Shown here in pieces: positions 1 through 9,559 of a stretch of DNA of 64,000 bases. The notes under the pieces were generated by a model. The model made no database searches. It had not been told where the DNA came from and was given only the letters and a program-made list of their open reading frames with translations. Both the position numbers and the translations under genes were made by a program. Within the stretch, counting starts at the first letter, position 1. Each line of letters starts with the position of its first letter. Origin of the DNA: DAITBA01 sp036824005 (GTDB lineage Bacteria > Pseudomonadota > Gammaproteobacteria > Burkholderiales > Rhodocyclaceae); contig DAITBA010000007.1 in the NCBI GenBank assembly GCA_036824005.1, positions 1-64,000 of the forward strand, in the 5' to 3' direction.

Positions 1-55
1 TCAACTTACGGCGGGACTTACACCCGCAGGAGTGCGCCCGTGCCGGGCGCACAAG

Positions 56-81
56 GAAAAAGGCCCGCTTACGCGGGCCTT
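56..81 (-). terminator. Intrinsic terminator of the symporter operon
   Basis: Stem GGCCCGC (62-68), loop TTAC, stem GCGGGCC (73-79). Read on the minus strand the hairpin is followed by TTTTTCC, as expected for a Rho-independent terminator. It lies just past the stop of the symporter gene. A second perfect hairpin, GTGCGCCC/GGGCGCAC at 32-52, follows it and may act as a back-up. Confidence 0.85.
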
Positions 82-116
82 GTCTCCACTCCTCCTCCTT
101 ATTGTTTCTTGCGCGG

Positions 117-2195
117 TCAAGCGCCCCGCGTATCGATGTCGCCCTCCAGGCTCGGATAGCGGACGTGGTCCACCAGTTCCTGCACCTCCTTCTGCGGTGC
201 CGGCGTAAGCAGCGACACGATGACGATGACGATAAACCCGACCGGAATGCCGAAGATCCCCGCCGAGATCGGCGTGATGCCGAACCAGGTGTTGTCGGCA
301 ATCGACGAGGTCACGCCGAACATGCCGCGCAGCCAGGGCTGGGTCATGGCCATGTAATAGAAAGTCAGCCCCACACCGGCGATCATGCCGACGACCGCTC
401 CCACCCCGGTGGCACGTTTCCAGAACACCCCGAGCACTAGCGCCGGAAAGAACGCCGCGGCGGCGAACGAGAACGCCGCCGACACCAGGAACAAGATGTC
501 GGCCGGTTTCTGCCCCGCGACGTAGGCTGCAATCAACGCCACGACGATCAGCAGCGTCTTCGCAACCGTCAAACGGCGCGTGGTGGGGGCGTTCGGGTCG
601 ATCATCTTGTAATAGACGTCGTGCGAAAGCGCGTTGGCGATGGTCAGCAGCAGCCCGTCAGCGGTAGAGAGCGCCGCCGCCAGACCGCCCGCGGCCACCA
701 ACCCCGAAATCACATAGGGCAGCCCCGCGATCTCCGGCGTCGCCAACACCACGATGTCGGTGTGAATCGCGAGTTCGGCGCGCTGAATGATTCCGTCTGC
801 GTTGACGTCCGACAGCGATAGCAACGTAGCATCCACCGATCTCCAAAGCTCGACCCACTTCGGTAGTGCCGCGTACGACGATCCCACCAGGTTGGCATAA
901 ACCTCGTATTTCACCAGCACCGCCAACGCCGGAGCGGTAAAGTAGAGCAGAAAGATGAAGAACAGCGACCAGAAGACCGAGACCCGCGCCTCCCTCACGC
1001 TGGGCGTGGTGTAGTAGCGCATCAGGATATGCGGCAGCGCCGCCGTGCCCACCATCAGGCACAGAGTCAAGGCCAGGAAGTTGCGGCGCTTGATGTCGCT
1101 GTCCTTCTCGTCCTTGCCCTTGAAGATCTCTGCATGCTCTTTCATCGGCGCCGCCCTGGCCGCCAACCCCTCTTCTTTCTTCCACTGCGCCTTTGCCGCA
1201 TCGACGTCCTTGGGGTAAGACGCCAGCGCCTTCTCGGCAGATGCCACCTCCTGCGCTGACGCATTGGCTGCTTTCAGATCTGCGACCTTTTTCTCCGCCG
1301 CAGCCTTGCCGTCGGCATAGGCTTTGTCCGGTTCCTTCATGGCCGCCTTCGCTGCATCGGACTTGGCCTTGAACATGTCGCGGACCTGCTGTTCCTTCGG
1401 GTCGGCATTGATCTTCTTCTCCAGCTCGGTCACCTTCTGGAGTTGATAGCCGTATACCACTTGCGGAATCGGCACACCGGTCTGCTTGGCCGCCAGCCAC
1501 ACGGGCGGGATCATGTAGGCGATGATCAGGATGATGTACTGGGCCACCTGGGTCCAGGTCACCGCGCGCATGCCGCCGAGGAATGAACAGACCAGGATAC
1601 CGGCAAGACCGACGAACACCCCGATCCCGAACTCCAGCCCGGTAAACCGGCTGGTGATGATGCCCACGCCCATGATCTGCGCCACCACGTAGGTAAATGA
1701 GCACAGAATGGCGGAGAACACACCCACGAGCCGCGGGATGTGGCCGCCGTAGCGCGCACCCAGGAAATCCGGAATGGTGAACTGTCCGAACTTGCGCAGG
1801 TAGGGCGCAAGGAAAAGTGCCACCAGGCAATAGCCGCCGGTCCAGCCCGTAATGAAGGCCAGGCCGTCATAACCCAGCGCATAGAGGTTGCCGGCCATGC
1901 CGATGAAGGAGGCCGCCGACATCCAGTCCGCGCCGGTCGCCATACCGTTGAAGAAGGCTGGCACGCGCCGCCCGGCGACATAGTATTCGGCCACGTCCGC
2001 CGTGCGGCTCATGATGCCGATGCCGGCGTACAGGGCGACGGTGGCGAACAGGAACAGATAGCCGATCCATTTGTTCGGCAGGCCGAGCTGTTCCAGGATG
2101 GCCAGAACGACGATAAAGGCAATGAAGCCGCCGGTGTAGAAACCGTAATACTTCTTCAGTTGCCGGGTGAATGCCGACTGAGTCTGGGCAGCCAT
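117..2195 (-). CDS. Sodium:solute symporter, acetate-permease-like (VC_2705 type), large subunit
   Basis: 692-residue polytopic membrane protein of the sodium:solute symporter family, probably importing acetate or another short carboxylate with Na+. The core begins with typical SSS segments (residues 20-245: YYVAGRRVP, then WMSAASFIGMAG) and ends with helices at about 550-665. Two hydrophilic insertions interrupt it. Residues 250-370 are rich in Lys, Ala and Glu and look like a coiled coil. Residues 463-474 read DVNADGIIQRAE, a canonical EF-hand calcium loop. The gene follows the DUF4212 small subunit by three bases, the usual pair for this subfamily, and is last in a long minus-strand acetate cluster. 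Substrate is inferred from context (acs, symporter-kinase). Confidence 0.88.
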   Translation of the reverse strand: MAAQTQSAFTRQLKKYYGFYTGGFIAFIVVLAILEQLGLPNKWIGYLFLFATVALYAGIGIMSRTADVAEYYVAGRRVPAFFNGMATGADWMSAASFIGMAGNLYALGYDGLAFITGWTGGYCLVALFLAPYLRKFGQFTIPDFLGARYGGHIPRLVGVFSAILCSFTYVVAQIMGVGIITSRFTGLEFGIGVFVGLAGILVCSFLGGMRAVTWTQVAQYIILIIAYMIPPVWLAAKQTGVPIPQVVYGYQLQKVTELEKKINADPKEQQVRDMFKAKSDAAKAAMKEPDKAYADGKAAAEKKVADLKAANASAQEVASAEKALASYPKDVDAAKAQWKKEEGLAARAAPMKEHAEIFKGKDEKDSDIKRRNFLALTLCLMVGTAALPHILMRYYTTPSVREARVSVFWSLFFIFLLYFTAPALAVLVKYEVYANLVGSSYAALPKWVELWRSVDATLLSLSDVNADGIIQRAELAIHTDIVVLATPEIAGLPYVISGLVAAGGLAAALSTADGLLLTIANALSHDVYYKMIDPNAPTTRRLTVAKTLLIVVALIAAYVAGQKPADILFLVSAAFSFAAAAFFPALVLGVFWKRATGVGAVVGMIAGVGLTFYYMAMTQPWLRGMFGVTSSIADNTWFGITPISAGIFGIPVGFIVIVIVSLLTPAPQKEVQELVDHVRYPSLEGDIDTRGA

Positions 2196-2198
2196 GGC

Positions 2199-2462
2199 TT
2201 AGTCCTCCCCCTCGTGGACGCCGTACTCGATGTCCAGCTTGTTCATGTAGTGCGCGTAGTACCAGATGATCACGACATAGACGATCAGCGAGCCTTGCGC
2301 CGCCATGTAGAACGGGAGAGGGAAGCCGAGTATGGTGATACCACTTAACTCCCTGGAAAAATAGCCGATCACGAACGTGACAAAGAACCAGATGAACAGC
2401 AGGATCGCCGTAATCGTCAGGTTCCTGTGCCAGTATTCCCGATGCTTGTCGGTTAACTGCAT
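2199..2462 (-). CDS. DUF4212 symporter small subunit
   Basis: 87-residue protein with two predicted membrane helices (about residues 14-34 and 46-68). DUF4212 proteins are the small partners of VC_2705-type sodium:solute symporters, and the large subunit follows after three bases. I chose the ATG at 2462 because a strong GGAGGA ribosome site stands 5 bases before it and the protein then starts MQLTDKHREYW, typical of the family. The longer upstream reading frame has no such site and looks non-coding. Confidence 0.88.
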   Translation of the reverse strand: MQLTDKHREYWHRNLTITAILLFIWFFVTFVIGYFSRELSGITILGFPLPFYMAAQGSLIVYVVIIWYYAHYMNKLDIEYGVHEGED

Positions 2463-2679
2463 GGTCTCCTCCAATGGGCTCAGCGAATGAAGAGCGGATG
2501 CGCTAGATGCGGCCCGTTCGCCGGGCCCGGTTATGGTTTGGAATCGGTAGCGCTGGGCCGGAGTATAGGACGGCTGTCCGACTAGGACAAGCGTTTTCGG
2601 GAACAATTTTCCGAGATAACCGGCGCGTCCTGATACCGAAGCATCATAACCCGCGGGTGCTGCGCTGCAGCACGTCAAC

Positions 2680-4140
2680 CTACAGGCGATGTTCCATCTG
2701 CAACCGCTGCTGCAGCTTGCGCGCCTGCTTGAAGGATTCCTTCAAAACATGCCGGTCGAGTTCGTTGAGCTTGTCCGGATCCACGCGATTGCGCTTGCCG
2801 GCCGGATCGTCCGCAGCCAGCTGGTGCTGCATACGCAGCGTCTGGACGTAGAAGAACGCGTCGATCATCGCCCGCACGTCGTCGCGCCCCATGCGCATCG
2901 CCTCGGCAGCGGTACGCAGGCGCTGGGCGGTGTTGGTGTGGGCGATGCCGTTGCTGAGCGAGATGATGCGCGCGGCGTCCACGAAAGGGCGCGAGCCGAA
3001 CATCTTCAGATCGATGGTGTGCGGGAACTCCTTGGAGTCGTCGAAGACGAAGTCGCGGATCAGCCCCAGCGGCGGCTGACAATGCAAGGCGTTGCTCGTC
3101 ATCAGGCGCAGAAAAATAGCGCTCGTTGCCGCGTACCGAAGCAGCCATTCGCGCAGCTTGTCGGCGAGCGCTTCGGCGCCAAACAGGTGCCGGAAGTCGA
3201 AAAAGATGGAGGCGTTCAGCAGCGCCTCCGGGTCCGGATTGTAGATCCAGTCGGAGAACTGGCGGATCCACTCGTCCAGGGACAGGCACCAGTGCGGGTT
3301 GCTTGCCATGATATTGCCTTTGCACAGAGGATACCCGCACTGGTCGAGCATTTCGTTCACCGTGCGCGCGAAGGGCAGGAAGCCGTTGCGTAGCGCCTGC
3401 GCCTCGGAATCGGAACGGGCGGTGAAGATGATTCCGTTGTCCTGGTCGGTGCTCAGCGTCTGCTCGAAGCGGCCCTCCGAACCGAGCGCAATCCAGCACC
3501 AGTCCACGTGCGGCACGTCGTGCGCGTCCAGCGCCAGTTCGATGATCCGATGGGTGAGCAGATCGTTCAGGGTTGAAATGAGCTGCATAAGATTCTCGGC
3601 GCCCACGCCCTGCACGAGCAGGCGCTCGGCCAGGCGACGAATGCCCGCGGCAGCCAGTTTGAGCGCTTCGATGTCCGCCGATTCCAGGATCTCACGGCTG
3701 ATCTCCTTGACGTCCACGCGCTGCAACGCGAACAGGTCGTTCTGCGACACCAGGCCGATCAGCCGATCGTTGCCGTCGACGACGATGATGTGGCGCACCC
3801 GGTTGCGCGCCATGGCCGAGGCCGCCTGATAGGCGGTCGCCTCCGGTCGCAGCGTGATCAGGCCCGAGGTCATGACGGCAGCAATCGGCTGCTGCAGATC
3901 GCAGGTGTCGAGTGCCACGCGCCGCAGCAGGTCCTGCAGCGTGAAGATGCCCAGCGGCCAACCGTGCGCCTTATCGGCGACGATGATCGAGCCGATGTGG
4001 TGCGCGGCCATGATGCGCAGCGCCTCGTGCACGGGCTCGTCGATCCCGATGGTGATGGGGGTGCGCCGGATGATGGAGCCCAGCGCGCTGTGCATCGTCT
4101 GCTGTTCGTACTGGGTGAGGCCCTGCAAAGTTGCTTCCAT
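2680..4140 (-). CDS. CBS-domain protein with DUF294 nucleotidyltransferase-like domain
   Basis: 486 residues, soluble. Residues 20-140 form a CBS pair, which in this family senses adenine nucleotides. Residues 165-305 are a DUF294 nucleotidyltransferase-like domain with GSEGR (220-224) and DQD (232-234), the glycine-serine and acidic motifs of the GlnD-like fold. Residues 320-480 are the DUF294 C-terminal helical domain. Such proteins commonly sit beside acetate symporters and DnaQ-type exonuclease genes, as here: the exonuclease fusion lies 21 bases upstream and the symporter pair downstream. A regulatory role in carboxylate uptake is inferred; no target is known from the sequence. Confidence 0.85.
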   Translation of the reverse strand: MEATLQGLTQYEQQTMHSALGSIIRRTPITIGIDEPVHEALRIMAAHHIGSIIVADKAHGWPLGIFTLQDLLRRVALDTCDLQQPIAAVMTSGLITLRPEATAYQAASAMARNRVRHIIVVDGNDRLIGLVSQNDLFALQRVDVKEISREILESADIEALKLAAAGIRRLAERLLVQGVGAENLMQLISTLNDLLTHRIIELALDAHDVPHVDWCWIALGSEGRFEQTLSTDQDNGIIFTARSDSEAQALRNGFLPFARTVNEMLDQCGYPLCKGNIMASNPHWCLSLDEWIRQFSDWIYNPDPEALLNASIFFDFRHLFGAEALADKLREWLLRYAATSAIFLRLMTSNALHCQPPLGLIRDFVFDDSKEFPHTIDLKMFGSRPFVDAARIISLSNGIAHTNTAQRLRTAAEAMRMGRDDVRAMIDAFFYVQTLRMQHQLAADDPAGKRNRVDPDKLNELDRHVLKESFKQARKLQQRLQMEHRL

Positions 4141-4161
4141 GCTTGTTCTTGGTTCTGGTTT

Positions 4162-6357
4162 CTAATATTTGACCCGCGCGTAGTAGGTCTTTTCCGCCGC
4201 CTCGCGCGCCTCGCGCAGCGTGCGGATACCCTTCTCGGCAAGAAGCGGGATCATCTTCAGGAATACTTCGCCGGTCACCATGGCGTCACCGAGCGCCGTG
4301 TGGCGGCCGATGACATTGACGCCGAGCCGCTCGGCGATCGCCTCGAGCTTGTGCGATTCCTGGTTGGGGTGTATGAGCTCGGACAGCAGCAGCGTATCCA
4401 GCACCGGCTGGGTGAAGCGCACGCCCGTCGATTCTTCCTTCAGTTGCAGGAAACGCATGTCGAAGGCAGCGTTGTGCGCCACCAGCACCGTCTCCTCGGC
4501 GAACTCGGCAAAACCCGGCAACACCTTGTCGATGGTCGGCTGATCGACGAGCATGTCCTCGGTGATGCCGTGGATAGGGATGGACTCCGGGCTGAGCGGC
4601 CGGCGCGGATCGACGAGCTGATCGAAGATCTCGCTTTTCAACAGGCGTCCGTTCACGATGCGCGTCGCACCGATCTGGATGATCTCGTCGCCTTGCGCGG
4701 GCTGCAGCCCGGTGGTCTCCGTGTCGAATACGGTGAAGGTCAGCTCTGACAGTAGCCGCTCGTCCAGCGAGTGATCCGAGCCGAGCTGGCGGAACAGATC
4801 GAAGTCGTAGTATTCGGGGCGGCTGTCGCTGTGCAGCAGCGAAGCGCTGGCCACCGTCTCTTGCGGCGTCGCCACCGGAATCAGCAGGCGGAAATATTCC
4901 TGCTGGCGGGGCTTGTCTACCTGGAACCAGATCTCGCCGCCATGGCGCTCGGTGACGTCGCGCAGGGTCAACAGACTGGTTTCGCCGCCGACGTTCATCG
5001 GTTCCAGTTCCCACTCGTGCAACGTCTCCATGGCCGCGGCCATGCCGGACCAGATCATGTCCAGGTGGGCAAGTCTGCCGGCGGAGGCAAGGCGAAAGCG
5101 CACCTCGCGGATGCCGAAATCCTCGTGCAGGCGACTGGCCAGGTAGTTGAGCGCCTGCAGCAGGGAGAAGCTGTCCACCTTCAGCCACAAACCGTCTTCC
5201 AGCGATACGGTCTTGGTAGCGATGCCGACCTTGTGCTCGATACGCCGCTGCGCCGCGGCGATCAGGTCGTCACCGAGCATCTCCTCCAGCGGCCAGCGCG
5301 TCTTCATGGCGTCGGCATGGTCGAGCATCATCTGGTCGAGGCGGTGACTCATGTTACGCACCTCCTCGCCGACGATGCCGACAAAGCGATCGCGCTGGGC
5401 GGCATCCATGTCCGGGTATTCGAGCATGGCCTCGATGGCGGCGCGCACGTTGGCCAGCGAGGCGCGGCTGCCCTCGGTCAGCGACTGCAGCATCTGGTCG
5501 CGCCGGCTCTCCGTTTCGAAATCGCGGGTGATGTTGTCGAGCATCATGACGTAGCCGCTCATGGTGCGCTCGGGCTCCTTCTCCGCTTCGGCCGCCTCGT
5601 TCACGCCGTGGGCCGCGCTCATAACCGGCGCCATCTGGACCCGCAGCAGTTGGCCGGCGCGGGTCGTGGTCAGGAAGTTGGCCACAGGCTGCGAGCCGCT
5701 GCGCCGGAGCCGGCGCTGGATGCTATCCAGCGCGTGGGTAATCATGTTGCGCTCGAAAATGGCGAAAATCGAGCGGCCGAGTCCGATCAGCGCCCCGCCG
5801 CCCGTCGCAGCGGCCCCTTCGGCAAGCGCCATGAATTGCAGCCGCGCGCGGTTGTTGTAGAGCAGGACACGGCCATCGAGGTTGCACACGACGACGCTCT
5901 GGGTCAGCTCCGACATGAGCGCAGCAAAGCGGTTGCGCTCCTCCTCGATGGAGGTCTTGGCCTCGCGGATCTTCTCCTCTACGTCGTGCTGCAGGGCATC
6001 GCGCTGGTCGGCCAGTTCGTTGACCCCCTTTGCCAGCGACACCAGCTCGGCGGGCGCATCCAGTTGCAGCCGCCGCTGGCGGTTGGCCCCAAGCATGAGC
6101 CGCACCTCCTCCGCCACCCGCGTCGGTGCGCCGACATAGAGGCGATAGAGAAAGCTGACGAGGCTGCCCAGCATGACGAAGCCGATCATGGTGAGGAAGG
6201 CGACCAGACCCAACCGCGGCGGGATGATGTCGGCGATGACGTTCTGCTCTTCCGGCTTGAGATCGGCCCAGATGGCGGCGCCGATGAGGCCGATACCGAC
6301 GGCAAGCAGCAACCAGGTGGCGGCCACAGCCGCCACGAGCTTGAACTTGCCCCTCAT
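4162..6357 (-). CDS. Membrane sensor fused to a DnaQ-type 3'-5' exonuclease
   Basis: 731 residues. Two membrane helices (7-30 and 49-74) are followed by a HAMP/coiled-coil region, a PAS-like segment (about 142-250) and a histidine-kinase-like region (about 280-500) with no recognisable H-box: where SHELRTP would stand it reads TEGSRASLANVR. The C-terminal 190 residues are a DEDDh exonuclease with FDTETTG (D545, E547), AHNAAFD (D633) and GRHTALGD (H686, D691), so all catalytic residues are present. The ATG at 6357 overlaps the receiver gene's stop (ATGA), which suggests translational coupling. A longer in-frame extension upstream overlaps the receiver and is rejected. The substrate, and whether the kinase part is active, are unknown. 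Confidence 0.85.
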   Translation of the reverse strand: MRGKFKLVAAVAATWLLLAVGIGLIGAAIWADLKPEEQNVIADIIPPRLGLVAFLTMIGFVMLGSLVSFLYRLYVGAPTRVAEEVRLMLGANRQRRLQLDAPAELVSLAKGVNELADQRDALQHDVEEKIREAKTSIEEERNRFAALMSELTQSVVVCNLDGRVLLYNNRARLQFMALAEGAAATGGGALIGLGRSIFAIFERNMITHALDSIQRRLRRSGSQPVANFLTTTRAGQLLRVQMAPVMSAAHGVNEAAEAEKEPERTMSGYVMMLDNITRDFETESRRDQMLQSLTEGSRASLANVRAAIEAMLEYPDMDAAQRDRFVGIVGEEVRNMSHRLDQMMLDHADAMKTRWPLEEMLGDDLIAAAQRRIEHKVGIATKTVSLEDGLWLKVDSFSLLQALNYLASRLHEDFGIREVRFRLASAGRLAHLDMIWSGMAAAMETLHEWELEPMNVGGETSLLTLRDVTERHGGEIWFQVDKPRQQEYFRLLIPVATPQETVASASLLHSDSRPEYYDFDLFRQLGSDHSLDERLLSELTFTVFDTETTGLQPAQGDEIIQIGATRIVNGRLLKSEIFDQLVDPRRPLSPESIPIHGITEDMLVDQPTIDKVLPGFAEFAEETVLVAHNAAFDMRFLQLKEESTGVRFTQPVLDTLLLSELIHPNQESHKLEAIAERLGVNVIGRHTALGDAMVTGEVFLKMIPLLAEKGIRTLREAREAAEKTYYARVKY

Positions 6358-6728
6358 GTAGGAAGGCCGAGCAGCTGCTTGGCCTGCGCAACGAGTTCCT
6401 TGGTGGCGAAGGGTTTGGTCATGTAGGCGTCGGCGCCCATCGCCATGCCTTTGGCGACTTCGGTGTCGCGCCCCTTGGCGGTGAGCATGATGACTTTCAT
6501 ATTCTGCCATGCGGCATTGGCGCGTATCTGCTGGCACACCTCGTAGCCGTTGCGCTTGGGCATCATGACATCGAGCAGGACGAGGTCTGGCTCGTGCGCG
6601 GCGATCTGTTGCAGCGCCGCCTCGCCGTCGTTGGCGATGAACACCTGGAAGCCTTCCCTCTTCATCAGAAACTCAAGCGAGATGACGATGTTCGGCTCGT
6701 CATCGACGATCAGCACTTTCTTCGTCAT
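6354..6728 (-). CDS. Single-domain response regulator (CheY-like receiver)
   Basis: 124 residues, receiver only. Acidic pocket D9-D10, phosphoacceptor D53 (VLLDVMMP), T83 and K105 (YMTKPF) are all present, so it should be phosphorylated. There is no DNA-binding or enzymatic output domain. It sits between the symporter-histidine kinase (30 bases upstream) and the sensor-exonuclease that it overlaps by 3 bases. It is therefore the likely phosphate acceptor of the kinase and may act by protein contact, possibly on the exonuclease fusion; that link is inference. Confidence 0.9.
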   Translation of the reverse strand: MTKKVLIVDDEPNIVISLEFLMKREGFQVFIANDGEAALQQIAAHEPDLVLLDVMMPKRNGYEVCQQIRANAAWQNMKVIMLTAKGRDTEVAKGMAMGADAYMTKPFATKELVAQAKQLLGLPT

Positions 6729-6758
6729 GAATTCACCCCCCGCGCTCCATTTTCGTTG

Positions 6759-9536
6759 TTAACCTGCGGCCGCCGCCCGAACCACCTGCACGGATTCCGA
6801 GGCAGGCGTGCCCAAGGGCAGCGTAAAGGAAAAGGTCGCCCCCCTTCCAAGTTCGCTCGCGACACCCAGCCGCCCGCCCAGGTACTCGATGATCTGGCGG
6901 CTGATCGGCAGTCCCAGGCCGGTGCCGGCCGGCTTGTTCGTCATCGTATCGCCACCCTGGCGGAACTTTTCGAAAATCACCTTCTGGTCCGCCGCGCTAA
7001 TGCCCGGCCCGTTGTCCTGGACTTCGACGCGCAACCGCGCCGCCTCGGCCATCAGGCGCACGACGACTTCGCCCTCACCCGGCGTGACGAACTTGACCGC
7101 ATTGGACAGCAGGTTGATCACCACCTGAATCAACCGGTCCCTGTCGGCCACCACGTGCGGTACATGGGCAGGCATGTGGGTATGGAGGGCAACCTCCTTG
7201 TCGGAGAACAAGGCGCTGGTCGAGGCGACGGCCTGCTCCAGCACGTCGCGCAGGTCCAGCTCCTCCATATGCCATTCGACCCGGCCCGACTCCAGCTTGG
7301 CCATGTCGAGCACCTGATTGATCAGCCGCGTCAGCCTTTCGGTCTCGGACGTAATGATACCGAGAAAGCGCTTGCGCTCGGCCAGATCGGTCTTTGGGTC
7401 TTCGAACAGGATCTCGGAAAAGGCGCGGATCGACGTGAGCGGCGTGCGCAACTCGTGGGACACGGTCGAGATGAAGTCGTCCTTCATGCGGTCGAGCTCG
7501 CGCAGACGTTCGTTCGCCTCGCGCAGCTCGCGCGTCGCTTCCTCGAGTTCCCGCGACTTCTGCTCGAGCTGGCGGCTGTAGGCGCGCACCTGGGAGGCCT
7601 CGTCGAGGATATTCATCACTTCGTCCAGCCCCAGGGGCTCCTCCTTGACCACCGAGGCGACCATCACGCGCGCTGAGGCGCTGCCGATAGCGCCGGCGAG
7701 CAGCGTCTCGGCGTAGTGCACCAGATCGGCATCGGCCTCGAGGCCGGATATGGACGTGAGGCCACGGCGTCGCGCAAAGGTCTCGAAGGCCGAGCGCGCC
7801 CGTTCCGGGCCGAGAAAGCGCCCGGTCAGCGGCAGCAGATCCTCGACCTGGGCACTGCCGCGCCAGAAGCGCGATCCGGGGGACGTGGGCGACTGGCTGA
7901 CGACATCGACGAACAGCGTGGCCTGGCCGGTCTCGACGACCGACGGACGACCGCTCACCGACACGGCAATGTAGATGCCGATGTTCGCGAACATGCTCCA
8001 GAACAGGCAATGGGTGATCTCGTCGAGGCCCGTCAACCCGAAGAGTTGCTGTGGCTTGAGAAGCTCGACGCCCAGAATGCCCTGCTGCATGAAATCGGAC
8101 GGCAGCCAACCCGACTTGGCGAACGATGGCAGAAGAAGTGTGTATAGCCAGACCATAAAACCCGCCACCAGGCCGGCTGTCGCACCGGCGCGCGTGGCGC
8201 CCTTCCAGAACATCCCGCCGATGATCGCCGGGGCGAACTGCGCCACGGCCGCAAAGGAGATCAGGCCGATGCCCACCAGCGCATAGGCTTCGCCGGCAAC
8301 ACGGAAATAGATGTAACCCAGCACCAGGATGACGACGATTGCGCCGCGCCGGATGGCAAGCAGCAGTCCCGACAGGTCCGCCCTCCGGGTCAGCCATTGC
8401 CACTTCTGGCGCAACAGCAGAGGCATGACGACGTCGTTGCATACCATGGTGCTGAGCGCGATCGTTTCCACGATTACCATGCCGGTAGCGGCTGAGAGAC
8501 CACCAAGGAAGGCAAACAGGGCAAGCGCCTCCTGCTTCTCGGCCATCGGCAAGGTAAGGACGAACGTGTCGGCGTCGACACCACCGGTGGGGAAATGCAG
8601 CAGACCGCCGAGCGCGATCGGCAGGACGAAAATGTTGATCAGGAACAGGTACAGCGGAAAAAGCCAGATTGCCTTGCGCAGATGGTTTTCGTTGACGTTT
8701 TCCACCACCGCGATCTGGAACTGGCGCGGCAGAAACATGATGGCCAGCATCGACAACACGGTGAGCGACGCCCAATTGCCGTATGCGCCGTCGGTGCTGC
8801 GCACCGTCATCAGCGCCTGCAGCCGGGCCACCTCACCGGCGCGCTTGAAGATGTCGCCAAAGCCGTCGTAGATGCCAAAGGTGACGAACAGGCCGACGGC
8901 GAAAAAAGCAACCAGCTTGACCACGGACTCGAAGGCAATAGCCGCGACCATGCCCTCGTGGCGCTCGGTCGCATCCAGGTGCCGAGTGCCGAACAGGATC
9001 GTGAACGCAGCCAGGATCAAGGCGATGTACAGCGTGGTGTCCTGCAGCACCGGCATTGCAGCCGCCCGCGCCGGCATGACGATGTCGGGATAGTGCAGCA
9101 GGATCGTAAAGCTGTTGGACACCGCCTTCAGCTGCAGGGCGATGTAGGGAATGATGCCGATGACAGCGATGATCGCCACCAGCCCGCCCAGAAGGTGGCT
9201 CTTGCCGTAGCGCGATGCGACGAAGTCGGCGATCGAGGTGATGCGGTTCGTCTTGCTGATGCGGATCATCTTCAGCATCAGGAACCACCACAAGGCCAGC
9301 ACCAGCGTCGGTCCGAGATAGATCGGCAGGAATCCGATGCCGCTCGACGCCGCACGCCCGACGCTGCCGTAGTAGGTCCACGCGGTGCAATAGACGGCCA
9401 GCGACAGGGCGTAAATGTAGGGATTGGCGATGATGGAGCGGCCGGCATCGGCACGCTTGTCGCCATAGTAGGCAATGGCGAACAGTGCCAATAGATAGGC
9501 GAACGAAGCAATGACGATGACCGAGCCCTGGAGCAT
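6759..9536 (-). CDS. Symporter-fused sensor histidine kinase (CbrA/CrbS-like)
   Basis: 925 residues. Residues 1-525 form a sodium:solute symporter module of about 12-13 helices. A soluble linker (about 555-625, possibly a STAC domain) and a coiled coil (650-690) precede the kinase: H-box SHELRTP with H694, N-box around N808-N812, G1 DNGPGIS (841-847) and G2 GTGLGL. This is the architecture of CbrA and CrbS, which sense or transport a nutrient and phosphorylate a regulator. Those systems control histidine, carbon or acetate use, and acs lies directly upstream here. The lone receiver 30 bases downstream is the obvious partner. The ligand is not determined; acetate is a guess from context. Confidence 0.9.
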   Translation of the reverse strand: MLQGSVIVIASFAYLLALFAIAYYGDKRADAGRSIIANPYIYALSLAVYCTAWTYYGSVGRAASSGIGFLPIYLGPTLVLALWWFLMLKMIRISKTNRITSIADFVASRYGKSHLLGGLVAIIAVIGIIPYIALQLKAVSNSFTILLHYPDIVMPARAAAMPVLQDTTLYIALILAAFTILFGTRHLDATERHEGMVAAIAFESVVKLVAFFAVGLFVTFGIYDGFGDIFKRAGEVARLQALMTVRSTDGAYGNWASLTVLSMLAIMFLPRQFQIAVVENVNENHLRKAIWLFPLYLFLINIFVLPIALGGLLHFPTGGVDADTFVLTLPMAEKQEALALFAFLGGLSAATGMVIVETIALSTMVCNDVVMPLLLRQKWQWLTRRADLSGLLLAIRRGAIVVILVLGYIYFRVAGEAYALVGIGLISFAAVAQFAPAIIGGMFWKGATRAGATAGLVAGFMVWLYTLLLPSFAKSGWLPSDFMQQGILGVELLKPQQLFGLTGLDEITHCLFWSMFANIGIYIAVSVSGRPSVVETGQATLFVDVVSQSPTSPGSRFWRGSAQVEDLLPLTGRFLGPERARSAFETFARRRGLTSISGLEADADLVHYAETLLAGAIGSASARVMVASVVKEEPLGLDEVMNILDEASQVRAYSRQLEQKSRELEEATRELREANERLRELDRMKDDFISTVSHELRTPLTSIRAFSEILFEDPKTDLAERKRFLGIITSETERLTRLINQVLDMAKLESGRVEWHMEELDLRDVLEQAVASTSALFSDKEVALHTHMPAHVPHVVADRDRLIQVVINLLSNAVKFVTPGEGEVVVRLMAEAARLRVEVQDNGPGISAADQKVIFEKFRQGGDTMTNKPAGTGLGLPISRQIIEYLGGRLGVASELGRGATFSFTLPLGTPASESVQVVRAAAAG

Positions 9537-9559
9537 GCCGTCGTCGTCCGATCAGCCGT

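Noticed and set aside
2675..3499. 274-residue minus-strand frame inside the CBS/DUF294 gene in another frame
   Set aside because: No family match; the 486-residue frame with CBS and DUF294 motifs explains the DNA.
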